DNA of 64,000 nt from the NCBI RefSeq assembly GCF_003667315.2, contig NZ_RCTZ02000007.1, forward strand, positions 124,001-188,000. The letters are read 5' to 3'. A program made the translations under genes and the position numbers. Below, piece by piece: positions 24,996 to 33,600 of this stretch. The notes beneath the pieces were generated by a model that worked only from the letters and a program-made list of their open reading frames with translations, was not told the DNA's origin and did no database searches. This stretch comes from Tropicibacter alexandrii (lineage in GTDB: Bacteria > Pseudomonadota > Alphaproteobacteria > Rhodobacterales > Rhodobacteraceae). The number at the start of each line of letters is the position of its first letter. Positions within the stretch are counted from its first letter, which is position 1.

Positions 24996-26189
24996 CTAGC
25001 GCCCCAGCGTCGAATACAGCATCAGCCCCCACGCGGTCAGATGCTTGTCGAGCGCCCCCCACAGCGCGCCAAAGCGCAGGGGGTCCGTCCGGGTCGCCTC
25101 GGCGATCTGCGCCAGCGCGCGGCGCCCGTCGATGGCGGCGATCAGGGGGGCCGCGTCCTTGGGGAGTGTCACGCGTTCGCTGACGCCGCCCATGTTGATC
25201 GGCAGGGGTTTGCCCTGCGCCACCGCCTGCGCCAAGGCACGGGGCTGGACGCCGCGCAGATGCGGGATCAGCTGGCGGTTGCTGCCCTTGGCGGGTTTGC
25301 GAAGGTCATCCGATGGCACCGCATAGGCGGCGTGCAGCTTGATCGTGCCGCGCAGCTTTTCGGCCACGGCCATCGCCTCGCCATCCCCCATGCCCTCAGG
25401 CCGCGAGGCAATGCGGGACAAGTCATAAAGGGCAGGCGTGCAGAAGGATTGCAGCCGCCAGCCGGTTTGGTCGAGCACCGCCAGCAGGTCACCCACGTCA
25501 AAGGCCCGATCCTGCCCGTGCAGCAGCAGGTCATAGAAGCCGGCATCGCTTTGACGGTGGTCGGTCAGGTGCGGGTTGACGGCAAAGGGGTGGCCTGCGG
25601 GCAGGTTTGTGACGATCTCCTTGGCCTTGGCCAGCCGGTCTTGCGGCGGCAACCCGTCGAACAGCGTGCCGAACGCCTCTTGCAACGGGTAGACGCCGGA
25701 GCGGCCATAGGGCGCGTAGACCATGAAACCCAAGCCCCCGCCCGGTGCCAGCGCCTTGCGCAGCGCCGCGAACCCCTCGGCGGGGTCGGGCAGGTGATGC
25801 AGCACGCCGCAGCAGTCGATATAGTCGAACTGGCCATAATCGGGCGCATCCAGCAATGACCCGGTGTGGAAGGTGATCCCGGTCAGCCCGCGCGCCTGCG
25901 CCCGCGCCTCGGCCACGGCGCGCGAGGCGGTCGAGAGGTCGACATAGGTGATGTCATAGGGCTTGCCCGCGCTGGTCAGCACCTGCGCCAGTTGGATCAG
26001 CCCGTCACCGGTGCCGCCTCCCGCCACGAGGATGCGCAAGGGCTGCGACCAGTCGCGGCGGCCCTCCCACAGGAAATGGTCCATCTCCAGCGGATGCGAG
26101 GGCGAGCCGGTGATCAGGCGCTTGGCCTCGTCGCTTGGGTCACGCTCGGGATAGGGGTAGGCTTCGTATTGTTCGCTGACGCTGACCAT
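24996..26189 (-). CDS. Class I SAM-dependent methyltransferase
   Basis: This 397-residue protein has SAM motif I ILVAGGGTGDGLIQLA near residue 53, an acidic residue in ITYVDLSTAS, and the post-motif FDYIDCCGVLHHLPDPAEGFAALRKALAPGGGLGFMVY. A C-terminal extension of about 180 residues follows and is not recognised. The frame remains open upstream, but MVSVSEQYEAYPYPERDP at 26189 is the natural start; YPYP-type N termini are common in this family. It precedes and probably shares a transcript with the SRAP gene. The substrate is unknown. Confidence 0.85.
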   Translation of the reverse strand: MVSVSEQYEAYPYPERDPSDEAKRLITGSPSHPLEMDHFLWEGRRDWSQPLRILVAGGGTGDGLIQLAQVLTSAGKPYDITYVDLSTASRAVAEARAQARGLTGITFHTGSLLDAPDYGQFDYIDCCGVLHHLPDPAEGFAALRKALAPGGGLGFMVYAPYGRSGVYPLQEAFGTLFDGLPPQDRLAKAKEIVTNLPAGHPFAVNPHLTDHRQSDAGFYDLLLHGQDRAFDVGDLLAVLDQTGWRLQSFCTPALYDLSRIASRPEGMGDGEAMAVAEKLRGTIKLHAAYAVPSDDLRKPAKGSNRQLIPHLRGVQPRALAQAVAQGKPLPINMGGVSERVTLPKDAAPLIAAIDGRRALAQIAEATRTDPLRFGALWGALDKHLTAWGLMLYSTLGR

Positions 26190-26243
26190 GCAGGCTTGGC
26201 CTTTCCGATTGCGGTGCACAGAGAGTTTCGGCAGGGTCGCCGC

Positions 26244-26798
26244 ATGACGCACGTGCCTATTTGTCTGCCCTATCATTCCGGAAATGGCCATACCCGTCGC
26301 CTTGTCGAGGCCATTGCCGAAGGGATTGGCGACACGGCCCGGATGATCGACGTGACCCGCCTGACCACATCCGACTGGCAGGCGCTGGATCGGGCGGCGG
26401 GCGTGGTCTTTGCCACGCCGACCTATATGGGCAGCACCTCCGCCGCCTATGCCGCCTTTCTCGAAGAGGCCGGGGACCGTTGGGCCGCGGGCGGTTGGCT
26501 AGACACGATCGCAGCGGGAGCAACGGTGGCCAGCTATCCGTCGGGCGACAAACTTGCGACGCTTCAGCGGCTTGTCGTTTTCGCCGCGCAGATGGGCATG
26601 ATCTGGGTGGGGCAGTCCGAAATCGGCGCGCCGGTCGATCGGGCGCGCCCCGGGATCAATCGGGACGGCAGCCATCTGGGGCTGATGGCGACCGCCGCGC
26701 GGGACAAGACGGTGCTTGTCGAAGAGCACGATCTGGCGACGGCACGGCTGTTCGGGGCACGGATCGCGCAAGCGGTGCGGCGCTGGGGGCAGGCCTAG
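26244..26798 (+). CDS. Flavodoxin-like NAD(P)H:quinone oxidoreductase (WrbA-like)
   Basis: This 184-residue flavodoxin-fold protein has the FMN phosphate loop PYHSGNGHTRRLVEAIAEG at the N terminus, FATPTYMGSTSAAYAAFLEEAG near residue 57 and VASYPSGDKLATLQRLVVFAAQMGM near residue 95. These match WrbA/NADPH-dependent FMN reductases that reduce quinones by two electrons. It is transcribed divergently from the methyltransferase and its stop overlaps the DUF1992 gene by 3 bases. Confidence 0.82.
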   Translation: MTHVPICLPYHSGNGHTRRLVEAIAEGIGDTARMIDVTRLTTSDWQALDRAAGVVFATPTYMGSTSAAYAAFLEEAGDRWAAGGWLDTIAAGATVASYPSGDKLATLQRLVVFAAQMGMIWVGQSEIGAPVDRARPGINRDGSHLGLMATAARDKTVLVEEHDLATARLFGARIAQAVRRWGQA

Positions 26799-27094
26799 CC
26801 TTTGCGGGCGAGGTCCCGCTTGGCCTCCAGCAGCGAGATGTCGGTCATCAAACGCTTACGCTCGGTGCGATCCGCCGTTTCCAGCAGCTCGGCGCGCAAT
26901 CGCGCCAGTTCCTTCGACAGGGAGACAAAGGCAGGCTCGGCCCCGTTCTCCTGCAGGATGCGGTTCAACACCCCGTCCACGGACGGATCGCGTGGCGGCA
27001 GGGGCTTGCCCGCGCCCGGCAGGTTGTCAAAGGCGCCCTTTGCTTCGGCGGCGCGGATCTTGGCGCTGATGAGGTCGATCAGGGGATGGTCCAT
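26795..27094 (-). CDS. DUF1992 (DnaJ-homologue subfamily C28-like) protein
   Basis: This 99-residue protein has the DUF1992 signature: LISAKIRAAEAKGAFDNLPGAGKPLP, with the diagnostic GAFDNLPGAGKPL, then a charged helical second half (LRAELLETADRTERKRLMTDISLLEAKRD). It has no J domain. I chose the ATG at 27094 (MDHPLIDLISAKI). Its function is unknown. The acyl-CoA synthetase gene starts divergently 141 bases away. Confidence 0.85.
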   Translation of the reverse strand: MDHPLIDLISAKIRAAEAKGAFDNLPGAGKPLPPRDPSVDGVLNRILQENGAEPAFVSLSKELARLRAELLETADRTERKRLMTDISLLEAKRDLARKG

Positions 27095-27235
27095 CCAGAC
27101 AATATAGGCCCGGCGCAGCCGGGCGGCAATGCGGGCGAAACGCTGCGTCACAGGCCACCTGCCGCAGCGTCCATCCCGCTTGCGCGCTGCACGGTTCTTG
27201 CCCAGACTGAACAAAACGAACGGGAGGAGGCGACC

Positions 27236-29116
27236 ATGACCTATGCAGGTGTGGCCGATCGCAATGCCATAGAAGCGCAGATGCCTTGGGCCGAACGCGA
27301 CGTGCCGGCCACGCTCTGGGCGCAGTTGACCAAGACGGCGGCTGCGTTTCCGGCGCGGCCCGCCGTCAGCTATCAGCTGACCTCGGGCGCGACCGACAAG
27401 GCCGAGACGCTGTCCTGGGCCGAACTGCGCGACCAGACCGCGCAGGCGGCGAACCTGTTCCGCAAGCTGGGCGTGGGTGAAAACGACGTGGTCGCCTATG
27501 TCCTGCCGAACTGCAACGAGACCATCGCGACGCTGCTGGGCGGGGCCGTGGCCGGGATCGTTAACCCGATCAACCCGCTGCTGGAGCCGGAACAGATCGG
27601 TGCGATCCTGCGCGAAACCGGGGCCAAGGTCGTGGTCACGCTGAAACCCTTCCCCAAGACCGACATCGCGCAAAAGGTGTCCGAGGCGGTGCGCCATGCG
27701 CCGAAATGCAATACGGTTCTGGAAATCGACCTGAACCGGTACCTGAGCCCGCCGAAATCCTGGCTGGTGCCCTTCCTGCGGCCCAAGATCGAGGGCACGC
27801 GCCACGCCGATTACCTCGACTTCGTCAAGGAAGTGGCCAAGCAGCCCACCGAGTTGCAGTTCGAGGACAGCACGGGCGACCGGGTCGCCGCCTATTTCCA
27901 CACGGGCGGCACGACGGGCATGCCCAAGGTGGCGCAGCACCTGTATTCCGGCATGATCTACAACGGCTGGCTGGGCGCGACCCTGCTGTTCGACGAGACC
28001 GACAACATCATGTGCCCGCTGCCGCTGTTCCACGTCTTTGCCTGCCACGTCATCCTGATGGCCGCGATCTGTTCGGGGGCGCATGTGGTCTTCCCGACGC
28101 CTGCGGGCTATCGCGGCGAGGGGGTGTTCGACAATTTCTGGAAGCTCTGCGAGCGGTGGAAGATCAGCTTTGTCATCACGGTGCCCACCGCTGTCAGCGC
28201 GCTGATGCAGCGCAAGGTCGATGCGGATATCTCTTCGGTGAAGACGGCGTTTTCGGGCTCGGCGCCCATGCCGTTGGAACTGTTCAAGCGGTTCCAGACC
28301 TCCTGCGGCGTGACCATCTGCGAGGGCTACGGCCTGACCGAGGCGACCTGCCTCGTGTCGGTCAACCCGCCCGATGGCGAGAAGAAGGTCGGCTCGGTCG
28401 GCATCGCATTGCCCTATACGCAGGTCAAGATCGTCAAGCAGACCGATGCTGGTCCGGTGGAATGCGCCACGGACGAGGTGGGTGAGATCTGTATCTCCAA
28501 CCCCGGCGTCTATGCGGGCAGCACCTATACCGAAGAGGACAAGAACCGCGACCTGTTCCATGAGGGGATCTACCTGCGGACGGGCGACCTTGGGCGGGTC
28601 GATTCGGACGGCTACCTTTGGATCACGGGACGGGCCAAGGACCTGATCATTCGCGGCGGTCACAATATCGACCCCGCCGAGATCGAAGAGGCGCTGCTGG
28701 CGCACCCGGCTGTGGCCTTTGCCGGGGCCATCGGCCAGCCCGATGCCCATTCCGGCGAACTGCCCTGCGCCTTCGTCGAACTGGTCGACGGGGCGACGGT
28801 CACGGAGGACGAGTTGATGGAACATGCCAAGGTGCATGTCCACGAACGCGCCGCGCACCCCAAGCACATGACCATCCTGCCGGAACTGCCCAAGACCGCC
28901 GTCGGCAAGGTCTTCAAGCCCGATCTGCGCAAGCATGCGATCACGCGGGTCTATAACGCGGCGCTTGAGGGCGCGGGGTGCCCGGCGCGGGTGGCCTCTG
29001 TCGTCGATGACAAGAAGCGCGGCCTCGTCGCGCAGATCGAGATGAACGGCGCGGGCAAGGACGAGGTCGGCCAAGTGCTGGGCGCCTTCGTCCGGCCTTG
29101 GGACGCGACGGCCTGA
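27236..29116 (+). CDS. AMP-forming acyl-CoA synthetase
   Basis: This 626-residue ANL-superfamily enzyme activates a carboxylic acid to its CoA ester through an acyl-adenylate. Landmarks are the phosphate loop YFHTGGTTGMPKVAQH near residue 220, GYGLTEATC near residue 363, RTGDLGRVDSDGYLWITGRAKDL near residue 450 and the C-terminal lysine region PKTAVGKVFKPDLRK. GGGAGGAGG lies 5 bases before the ATG. The substrate is unknown; a medium or long acyl chain is plausible. It is a single-gene unit; palindromes of the TTCGAA family follow the stop. Confidence 0.92.
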   Translation: MTYAGVADRNAIEAQMPWAERDVPATLWAQLTKTAAAFPARPAVSYQLTSGATDKAETLSWAELRDQTAQAANLFRKLGVGENDVVAYVLPNCNETIATLLGGAVAGIVNPINPLLEPEQIGAILRETGAKVVVTLKPFPKTDIAQKVSEAVRHAPKCNTVLEIDLNRYLSPPKSWLVPFLRPKIEGTRHADYLDFVKEVAKQPTELQFEDSTGDRVAAYFHTGGTTGMPKVAQHLYSGMIYNGWLGATLLFDETDNIMCPLPLFHVFACHVILMAAICSGAHVVFPTPAGYRGEGVFDNFWKLCERWKISFVITVPTAVSALMQRKVDADISSVKTAFSGSAPMPLELFKRFQTSCGVTICEGYGLTEATCLVSVNPPDGEKKVGSVGIALPYTQVKIVKQTDAGPVECATDEVGEICISNPGVYAGSTYTEEDKNRDLFHEGIYLRTGDLGRVDSDGYLWITGRAKDLIIRGGHNIDPAEIEEALLAHPAVAFAGAIGQPDAHSGELPCAFVELVDGATVTEDELMEHAKVHVHERAAHPKHMTILPELPKTAVGKVFKPDLRKHAITRVYNAALEGAGCPARVASVVDDKKRGLVAQIEMNGAGKDEVGQVLGAFVRPWDATA

Positions 29117-29127
29117 CGCGGCGGGGG

Positions 29128-29149
29128 CAAGGCTCTTCGAAGAGCCTTG
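29128..29149. repeat. TTCGAA-core palindrome 4 (CAAG-GCTC-TTCGAA-GAGC-CTTG)
   Basis: Perfect 22-base palindrome 11 bases after the acyl-CoA synthetase stop. An identical copy lies at 29262-29283. Confidence 0.75.
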
Positions 29150-29239
29150 CGTGGCGCTGCCCTTACCGGTGCGCTGCCGTCCGAAAGGAAAGATTTGTCC
29201 CGCAAGAGCCGGGCGCGGCGATTGTCGGCTGGGCGGGCT

Positions 29240-29261
29240 CAAATTCCTTCAAAGGAATTTG
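29240..29261. repeat. TTCGAA-family palindrome 5 (CAAATTCC-TTCAAA-GGAATTTG)
   Basis: Same layout and length as the others, with AT-rich arms and a core changed to TTCAAA. Apart from the two central bases it is a perfect palindrome. Confidence 0.6.
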
Positions 29262-29283
29262 CAAGGCTCTTCGAAGAGCCTTG
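29262..29283. repeat. TTCGAA-core palindrome 6, identical to palindrome 4
   Basis: Directly abuts palindrome 5, in the gap between the convergent acyl-CoA synthetase and amidase genes. Confidence 0.75.
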
Positions 29284-29296
29284 CACCGCACCTCCA

Positions 29297-30733
29297 TCAG
29301 CGGCGGATCGGATCGATGGGGGGTGCGCAAAGCCCGAGGCGCTCTTCCAGCACGCGGGCAACCTGCAACAGCCGTCCCTCGCCGCGCGGTTTGCCGATCA
29401 ACTGGATGCCAACGGGCAGCCCCGCCTCAGTGAAGCCCACGGGCAAGGAGAGCGCGGGCAGGCCGCACAGGGTCGCCAGAAACGCAAAGCGCAGCCAGTC
29501 GAGATAATCCTTGCAGGGCACGCCCGCGACCTCGGTCGGGTATTCGACCTCGACCGGCAACGGCGGCAGGCCGGCGACCGGGCAGGCCAACACATCGTAG
29601 CGCGTCATGAAGTCCTGCATCACGCCGTAGGCGCGACCACGCGCGACCATCGCGTCGCCGATCTGCTCGACGGTCAGGGCCCGGCCATCCTCGATGTTCT
29701 GGCGCAGCGTTGGCTTGTACTGCGCGCGGATGCGCTCCGGCGTGTGGCGATACATCGTCCACATGTCCAAGGCCCGGTGCACGCGGAACGCCATCTCGAT
29801 ATCGCGCACCTGCGGTGTCTCTTCCTCGACCGAAACCCCGTCATCGGTCATCTGCCCAAGGGCGGTTCGCAGCAGCCCGTCCATCTCGGTGGTAACGGGG
29901 GCGACCCCGTTCAGGTCCGGCGAGAAGGCGATGCGGATCGGGCCCGGCTGCCGGAGGCACTGGTCGAGATACGTGGCCGCGGGCGCCGGATACGAGACCG
30001 GCCAGACTGGATCGAATCCGGCCATGGCGTCCAGCATCAGCGCGCAATCCGCGACGTTGCGCGCCATCGGACCGTCGACCGGCATCGTGCCCATCTTGAG
30101 CACGTCATGTCCGCCACCGGCGACGCCGGGCGAGGGGCGCAGCCCCACGACACCGCAATAGCTGGCGGGCGTGCGCAGGGACCCACCAAGGTCCGAGCCT
30201 TGGCTCAGCCAGACCTCGCCGGCGGCGAGGCCCGCCGCTGCGCCGCCGGAAGAGCCGCCCGCGTTCATCCGGGTGTCCCACGGATTGCGCGTCGCGCCGA
30301 AGACGGCGTTGAACGTGTTCGCGCCAGCCCCCATTTCCGGCGTGTTGGTCTTGCCGATGACGACGCCACCCCGGCCTTCGAGCCGGGTGACGATGGGGTC
30401 CGAGTGCTCGGGGACGAACTCCGCAAGACCGGGCGTGCCGAAGGTCGTCCGGACTCCGGCGACGGTGGTCAGATCCTTGATACCGATGGGCAGGCCCGCC
30501 AGCAGGGTCGACTTGTCGGCCTGCGCGGCGGCGGCGCGGGCGCGGTCCGGGCAGGGCGTGACCATGGCGTTGATCGCATCCGAGGTCTGGCCGATGCGCG
30601 TCAGGGACGCCTCGACCAGTTCGGCGGGCGACACCTCTCCGGCTTTCAACAGGGCAATGGCCTCGCGCGCGGTCAGGCGGCAGAGATCCGGTCCGGAGAA
30701 GACCGGCTCAGCAGGCGTTGTCGGTGTCGGCAC
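29297..30733 (-). CDS. Amidase-signature family hydrolase
   Basis: This 478-residue serine amidase has the Ser-cisSer-Lys triad: Lys in LPIGIKDLTTVAG near residue 85, and the glycine-serine region MNAGGSSGGAAAGLAAGEVWLSQGSDLGGSLRTPA near residues 155-190. GatA-type glutaminyl-tRNA amidotransferases share this core, but no gatB or gatC is near and the C-terminal half is that of stand-alone amidases. The start lies 26 bases inside the end of the SqrR-like regulator gene, so the two are coupled. The substrate is unknown. Confidence 0.92.
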   Translation of the reverse strand: MPTPTTPAEPVFSGPDLCRLTAREAIALLKAGEVSPAELVEASLTRIGQTSDAINAMVTPCPDRARAAAAQADKSTLLAGLPIGIKDLTTVAGVRTTFGTPGLAEFVPEHSDPIVTRLEGRGGVVIGKTNTPEMGAGANTFNAVFGATRNPWDTRMNAGGSSGGAAAGLAAGEVWLSQGSDLGGSLRTPASYCGVVGLRPSPGVAGGGHDVLKMGTMPVDGPMARNVADCALMLDAMAGFDPVWPVSYPAPAATYLDQCLRQPGPIRIAFSPDLNGVAPVTTEMDGLLRTALGQMTDDGVSVEEETPQVRDIEMAFRVHRALDMWTMYRHTPERIRAQYKPTLRQNIEDGRALTVEQIGDAMVARGRAYGVMQDFMTRYDVLACPVAGLPPLPVEVEYPTEVAGVPCKDYLDWLRFAFLATLCGLPALSLPVGFTEAGLPVGIQLIGKPRGEGRLLQVARVLEERLGLCAPPIDPIRR

Positions 30734-31052
30734 AGAACATCTCGTAGAGCAGACCGATCACGCGGCTCGTGTTTTCATTGGCGAGGGAATAGTAGATCGT
30801 CTTGCCATCGCGGCGGGTGACGACCAGCCCTTCTTCGCGCAGGCGGGCGAGCATCTGGCTGACAGCAGCCTGCCGGATGTTCAGCAGGGCTTCCAACTCG
30901 CCCACCGATTTTTCGCCGCCGCCGAGATGGCACAGGATCATCAACCGACCTTCATGTGCCAGCGTCTTGAGAAACGCCGCCGCATTCTGGGCGTTGGCAG
31001 ACATTTCATCGGGCGGGGCGGGGGGCTGTGTGACTGTATCCATCGTCTGCAT
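30708..31052 (-). CDS. ArsR-family regulator, SqrR/BigR-like persulfide sensor
   Basis: This 114-residue winged-helix repressor has LKTLAHEGRLMILCHLGGGEKSVGELEALLNI, the recognition helix QAAVSQMLARLREEGLV, and the wing TRRDGKTIYYSLA. Cysteines fall at positions 41 and 107, the same positions as the two sensing cysteines of Rhodobacter SqrR; a third Cys is the last residue. By family knowledge this suggests a sensor of reactive sulfur rather than of metals. It is upstream of and overlaps the amidase gene. No sulfide:quinone reductase is in the window. Confidence 0.85.
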   Translation of the reverse strand: MQTMDTVTQPPAPPDEMSANAQNAAAFLKTLAHEGRLMILCHLGGGEKSVGELEALLNIRQAAVSQMLARLREEGLVVTRRDGKTIYYSLANENTSRVIGLLYEMFCADTDNAC

Positions 31053-31109
31053 CTGCTCTGTCTGCTTGGAACCGCGCCAATATAGACCCCTTGATCGGAA
31101 ATTGCGAGG

Positions 31110-32342
31110 TCAACTCTGCTTGACGGGCGCTCCGCCGCCGAACACGTTGCCGTTCGCATAATCGCAGGGCGCATCCTGCATCTGCAGGTGCAATCCCTCG
31201 CCGGTGAAGGGGTGGGCGCGGGCCAGATCCTCGTCTACGTCTATCCCAAGGCCGGGCGCCTGTGGGGCAGGGATGAAACCGTCTTCGATGCGGATGGTTC
31301 CCTTGATCAGCGCGTCATGGAAGGGCGTCTCGATGGTCTCGGCGATCAGCAGGTTGGGGATCGCGCAGGCCAGTTGGATATTGGCGGCCCATTCGATGGG
31401 ACCTGCGTAGAGGTGCGGCGCCATCTCGGCGTTGAAGCTTTCGGCCAGCGCGGCCAGTTTGCGCGCCTCCCAGATGCCGCCCGCGCGCCCCAGCGCCGGT
31501 TGCAGGATCTTCGCCCCGCCGGTGCGCAACAGGGTGGCGAATTCAGCGCGGGTGGTCAGGCGCTCGCCGGTGGCGACCGGGATGCGGACGGCGTTTGCCA
31601 CCTGCTGGAACTCCAGCAGGTTGTCCGGGGGAATGGGTTCCTCGAACCAGAGCGGGTTGTAGGGCTCGATGGCCTGTCCCAGCCGGATCGCGCCGGCGGT
31701 GGTGAACTGGCCATGGGTGCCGAAGAGCAGGTCGGCCTTGTCGCCCACGGCGGCGCGGATCGCCCGGCAGAAGGACACCGACAGCGAGATGTCGGACATG
31801 GCGGGCTGGTGCCCGCCGCGCATGGTGTATGGGCCTGCCGGGTCGAACTTGACCCCGGTATAGCCGCGCCCGATGCAGTCCAGCGCCGACTCGGCGGCCA
31901 TTTCCGGGCTGACCCAGAAGTCGGGCAGCGGGTGATGCGGCAGCGGGTAGAGATAGGTATAGGCGCGCACGCGCTCGTTCATCAGCCCGCCGATCAGCGC
32001 CCAGACGGGGCGGTCGCGGGCTTTGCCGAGGATGTCCCAGCAGGCGATTTCGAGGCCCGAGAACGCGCCCATGACCGTCAGGTCGGGGCGTTGGGTGAAG
32101 CCCGACGAATAGGTGCGGCGGAACATGCGTTCGATGTTCTCGGGGTTCTCGCCCTCGAAATAGCGCTGGAAGACGTCCGAAATCACCGCGCGCATGGCGT
32201 CGGGACCGATGGAGGAGGCGTAGCATTCGCCCCAGCCGGTGATGCCGCAGGCCGTCGTCAGTTTCACGAGGATCCAGTATTGCCCGCCCCAGCCGGGGGC
32301 CGGGGGGCTGGTGACGATGATGTCGAGATCAGCGAGTTTCAT
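31110..32342 (-). CDS. Mandelate racemase/enolase-superfamily enzyme (probable acid-sugar dehydratase)
   Basis: This 410-residue protein has the N-terminal capping domain and a C-terminal barrel with metal-binding acids (FGTHGQFTTAGAI, WFEEPIPPDN and TGERLTTRAEF) and a basic residue region HLYAGPIEWAANIQLA. GYTGVKFDPAGPY resembles acid-sugar dehydratases of the mandelate racemase subgroup. These enzymes abstract the proton alpha to a carboxylate. The next gene downstream on the same strand is not close; the zinc alcohol dehydrogenase lies 116 bases upstream. The substrate is unknown. Confidence 0.85.
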   Translation of the reverse strand: MKLADLDIIVTSPPAPGWGGQYWILVKLTTACGITGWGECYASSIGPDAMRAVISDVFQRYFEGENPENIERMFRRTYSSGFTQRPDLTVMGAFSGLEIACWDILGKARDRPVWALIGGLMNERVRAYTYLYPLPHHPLPDFWVSPEMAAESALDCIGRGYTGVKFDPAGPYTMRGGHQPAMSDISLSVSFCRAIRAAVGDKADLLFGTHGQFTTAGAIRLGQAIEPYNPLWFEEPIPPDNLLEFQQVANAVRIPVATGERLTTRAEFATLLRTGGAKILQPALGRAGGIWEARKLAALAESFNAEMAPHLYAGPIEWAANIQLACAIPNLLIAETIETPFHDALIKGTIRIEDGFIPAPQAPGLGIDVDEDLARAHPFTGEGLHLQMQDAPCDYANGNVFGGGAPVKQS

Positions 32343-32390
32343 CGGTGTCGTCCTTTCACATGTTTCGCCCGCGCTGCGCTTGGGCGACCG

Positions 32391-32449
32391 GTTGGGGGAG
32401 GCTCTGCCTCCCCCAACCCCCCTCCGCGGTATCTTCAGCCAGAAGAAGG
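32391..32449 (+). repeat. Composite hairpin plus TATTTT/AGAAG intergenic element, copy C
   Basis: Twelve-base arms GTTGGGGGAGGC / GCCTCCCCCAAC around TCT, then CCCCCTCCGCGGTATCTT and CCAGAAGAAG. It matches copies A and B except for a missing second hairpin. Confidence 0.6.
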
Positions 32450-32458
32450 GCTGGCGGG

Positions 32459-33535
32459 TCAGAAGAGGATCACGTTGCGCCGCGCGCCGCCGGTCTTCGT
32501 GTCGGCGATGGCTTCGTTGATCTGGTCCAGCGACCAGCGGCCCGAGACGAGCTCGTCGAGTTTCAGGCGGCCTTGGCGGTAGAGGTCGGCCATCCATGGG
32601 ATGTCGCGGCTGATCACCACGTCGCCCATTTTCGAGCCTATCATGGATTGGCCCATGAAGGCAGGGACGACCGGTTCGTATTGCGCCATGGCACCCGAGG
32701 CGGGCATGCCGACCATGACCATCCGTCCACCCCAACCCATGTAGCGCAGGGATTGTTCGTAGGCCGGGATGGCGCCCACGGTCACGGCGACGAGGTCGGC
32801 ACCGCGGCCCATGGCCTTGATCGCCTTGGCCCACGGGGCCTTGTCGGTGGCCAGCACGCCATCGGTGGCGCCGAAATCGCGGGCGATGTCGAGTTTCTCG
32901 GGGCTCATGTCGACGGCGACGATGCGGCGGGCCCCGGCGATGCGGGCGCCTTGAATGGCGTTCAGGCCGACGCCGCCCGCGCCGATCACCACGACGTCCT
33001 CGCCCGCGCGCAAGCGGCCCGCATTGACCACCGCGCCGATGCCGGTGATGACGCCGCAGGCCAGCAGACAGATGCTTTCGGCGGGCATGTCGTCGGGCAT
33101 GGCGACGATCTGGGTCTGGTCGACCACGACGCGTTCGGCAAAGGCACCGCAATTCATGGCCTTGACCACGGGAGTGCCGTCGGGGCAGGTCAGGGGGCTG
33201 TCGCTGCCGGGATGCTCGCAGATCGTCGGCTTGCCGGTTGCGCAGTTCCCGCAATGGCCGCAGGACTTGATCAGGGTGACGACGACGCGCTGGCCCTCGG
33301 TGAAGCCCGTGACGCCGTTGCCGAGTTTGCTGATGCGGCCTGCGGCCTCGTGGCCGTAGACGGCCGGAAGGTCGCCGCCCCAGATGCCCTCGGCATAGCT
33401 TATGTCGGAATGGCAGATGGCCACCGCCTCCAGCGTGACCTCGACCTCGGTCTTGTCGGGCGCGCGCAGGTCCAGTTCCTGGATCTCCAATGGCGCGTTG
33501 AACGCCGTGCAGACGGCGGCCTTGATGCGTGTCAT
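32459..33535 (-). CDS. Zinc-dependent alcohol dehydrogenase (class III-like)
   Basis: This 358-residue medium-chain dehydrogenase has catalytic zinc ligands Cys in AICHSDISYAEG and His in VYGHEAAG. The four structural-zinc cysteines are in SCGHCGNC and TICEH near residues 90-108, and the NAD loop is VVIGAGGVGLNAIQGARIAGA near residue 178. The long catalytic-domain layout follows the class III (formaldehyde/glutathione) dehydrogenases, but specificity cannot be read. With the enolase-superfamily gene it may form an operon for an oxidised substrate such as an acid sugar; this is inference. Confidence 0.9.
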   Translation of the reverse strand: MTRIKAAVCTAFNAPLEIQELDLRAPDKTEVEVTLEAVAICHSDISYAEGIWGGDLPAVYGHEAAGRISKLGNGVTGFTEGQRVVVTLIKSCGHCGNCATGKPTICEHPGSDSPLTCPDGTPVVKAMNCGAFAERVVVDQTQIVAMPDDMPAESICLLACGVITGIGAVVNAGRLRAGEDVVVIGAGGVGLNAIQGARIAGARRIVAVDMSPEKLDIARDFGATDGVLATDKAPWAKAIKAMGRGADLVAVTVGAIPAYEQSLRYMGWGGRMVMVGMPASGAMAQYEPVVPAFMGQSMIGSKMGDVVISRDIPWMADLYRQGRLKLDELVSGRWSLDQINEAIADTKTGGARRNVILF

Positions 33536-33600
33536 GTCCCTCTCCCTGTTTTCGGCGAGCCTGCTGTGCGTTGCGGCGCGGTGCAAGCCGGAATGCGGCG

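Noticed and set aside
26795-29242. Open frame of over 800 codons on the minus strand opposite the acyl-CoA synthetase
   Set aside because: It only fuses antisense sequence to the real DUF1992 gene at its left end; the plus-strand gene has all family motifs.
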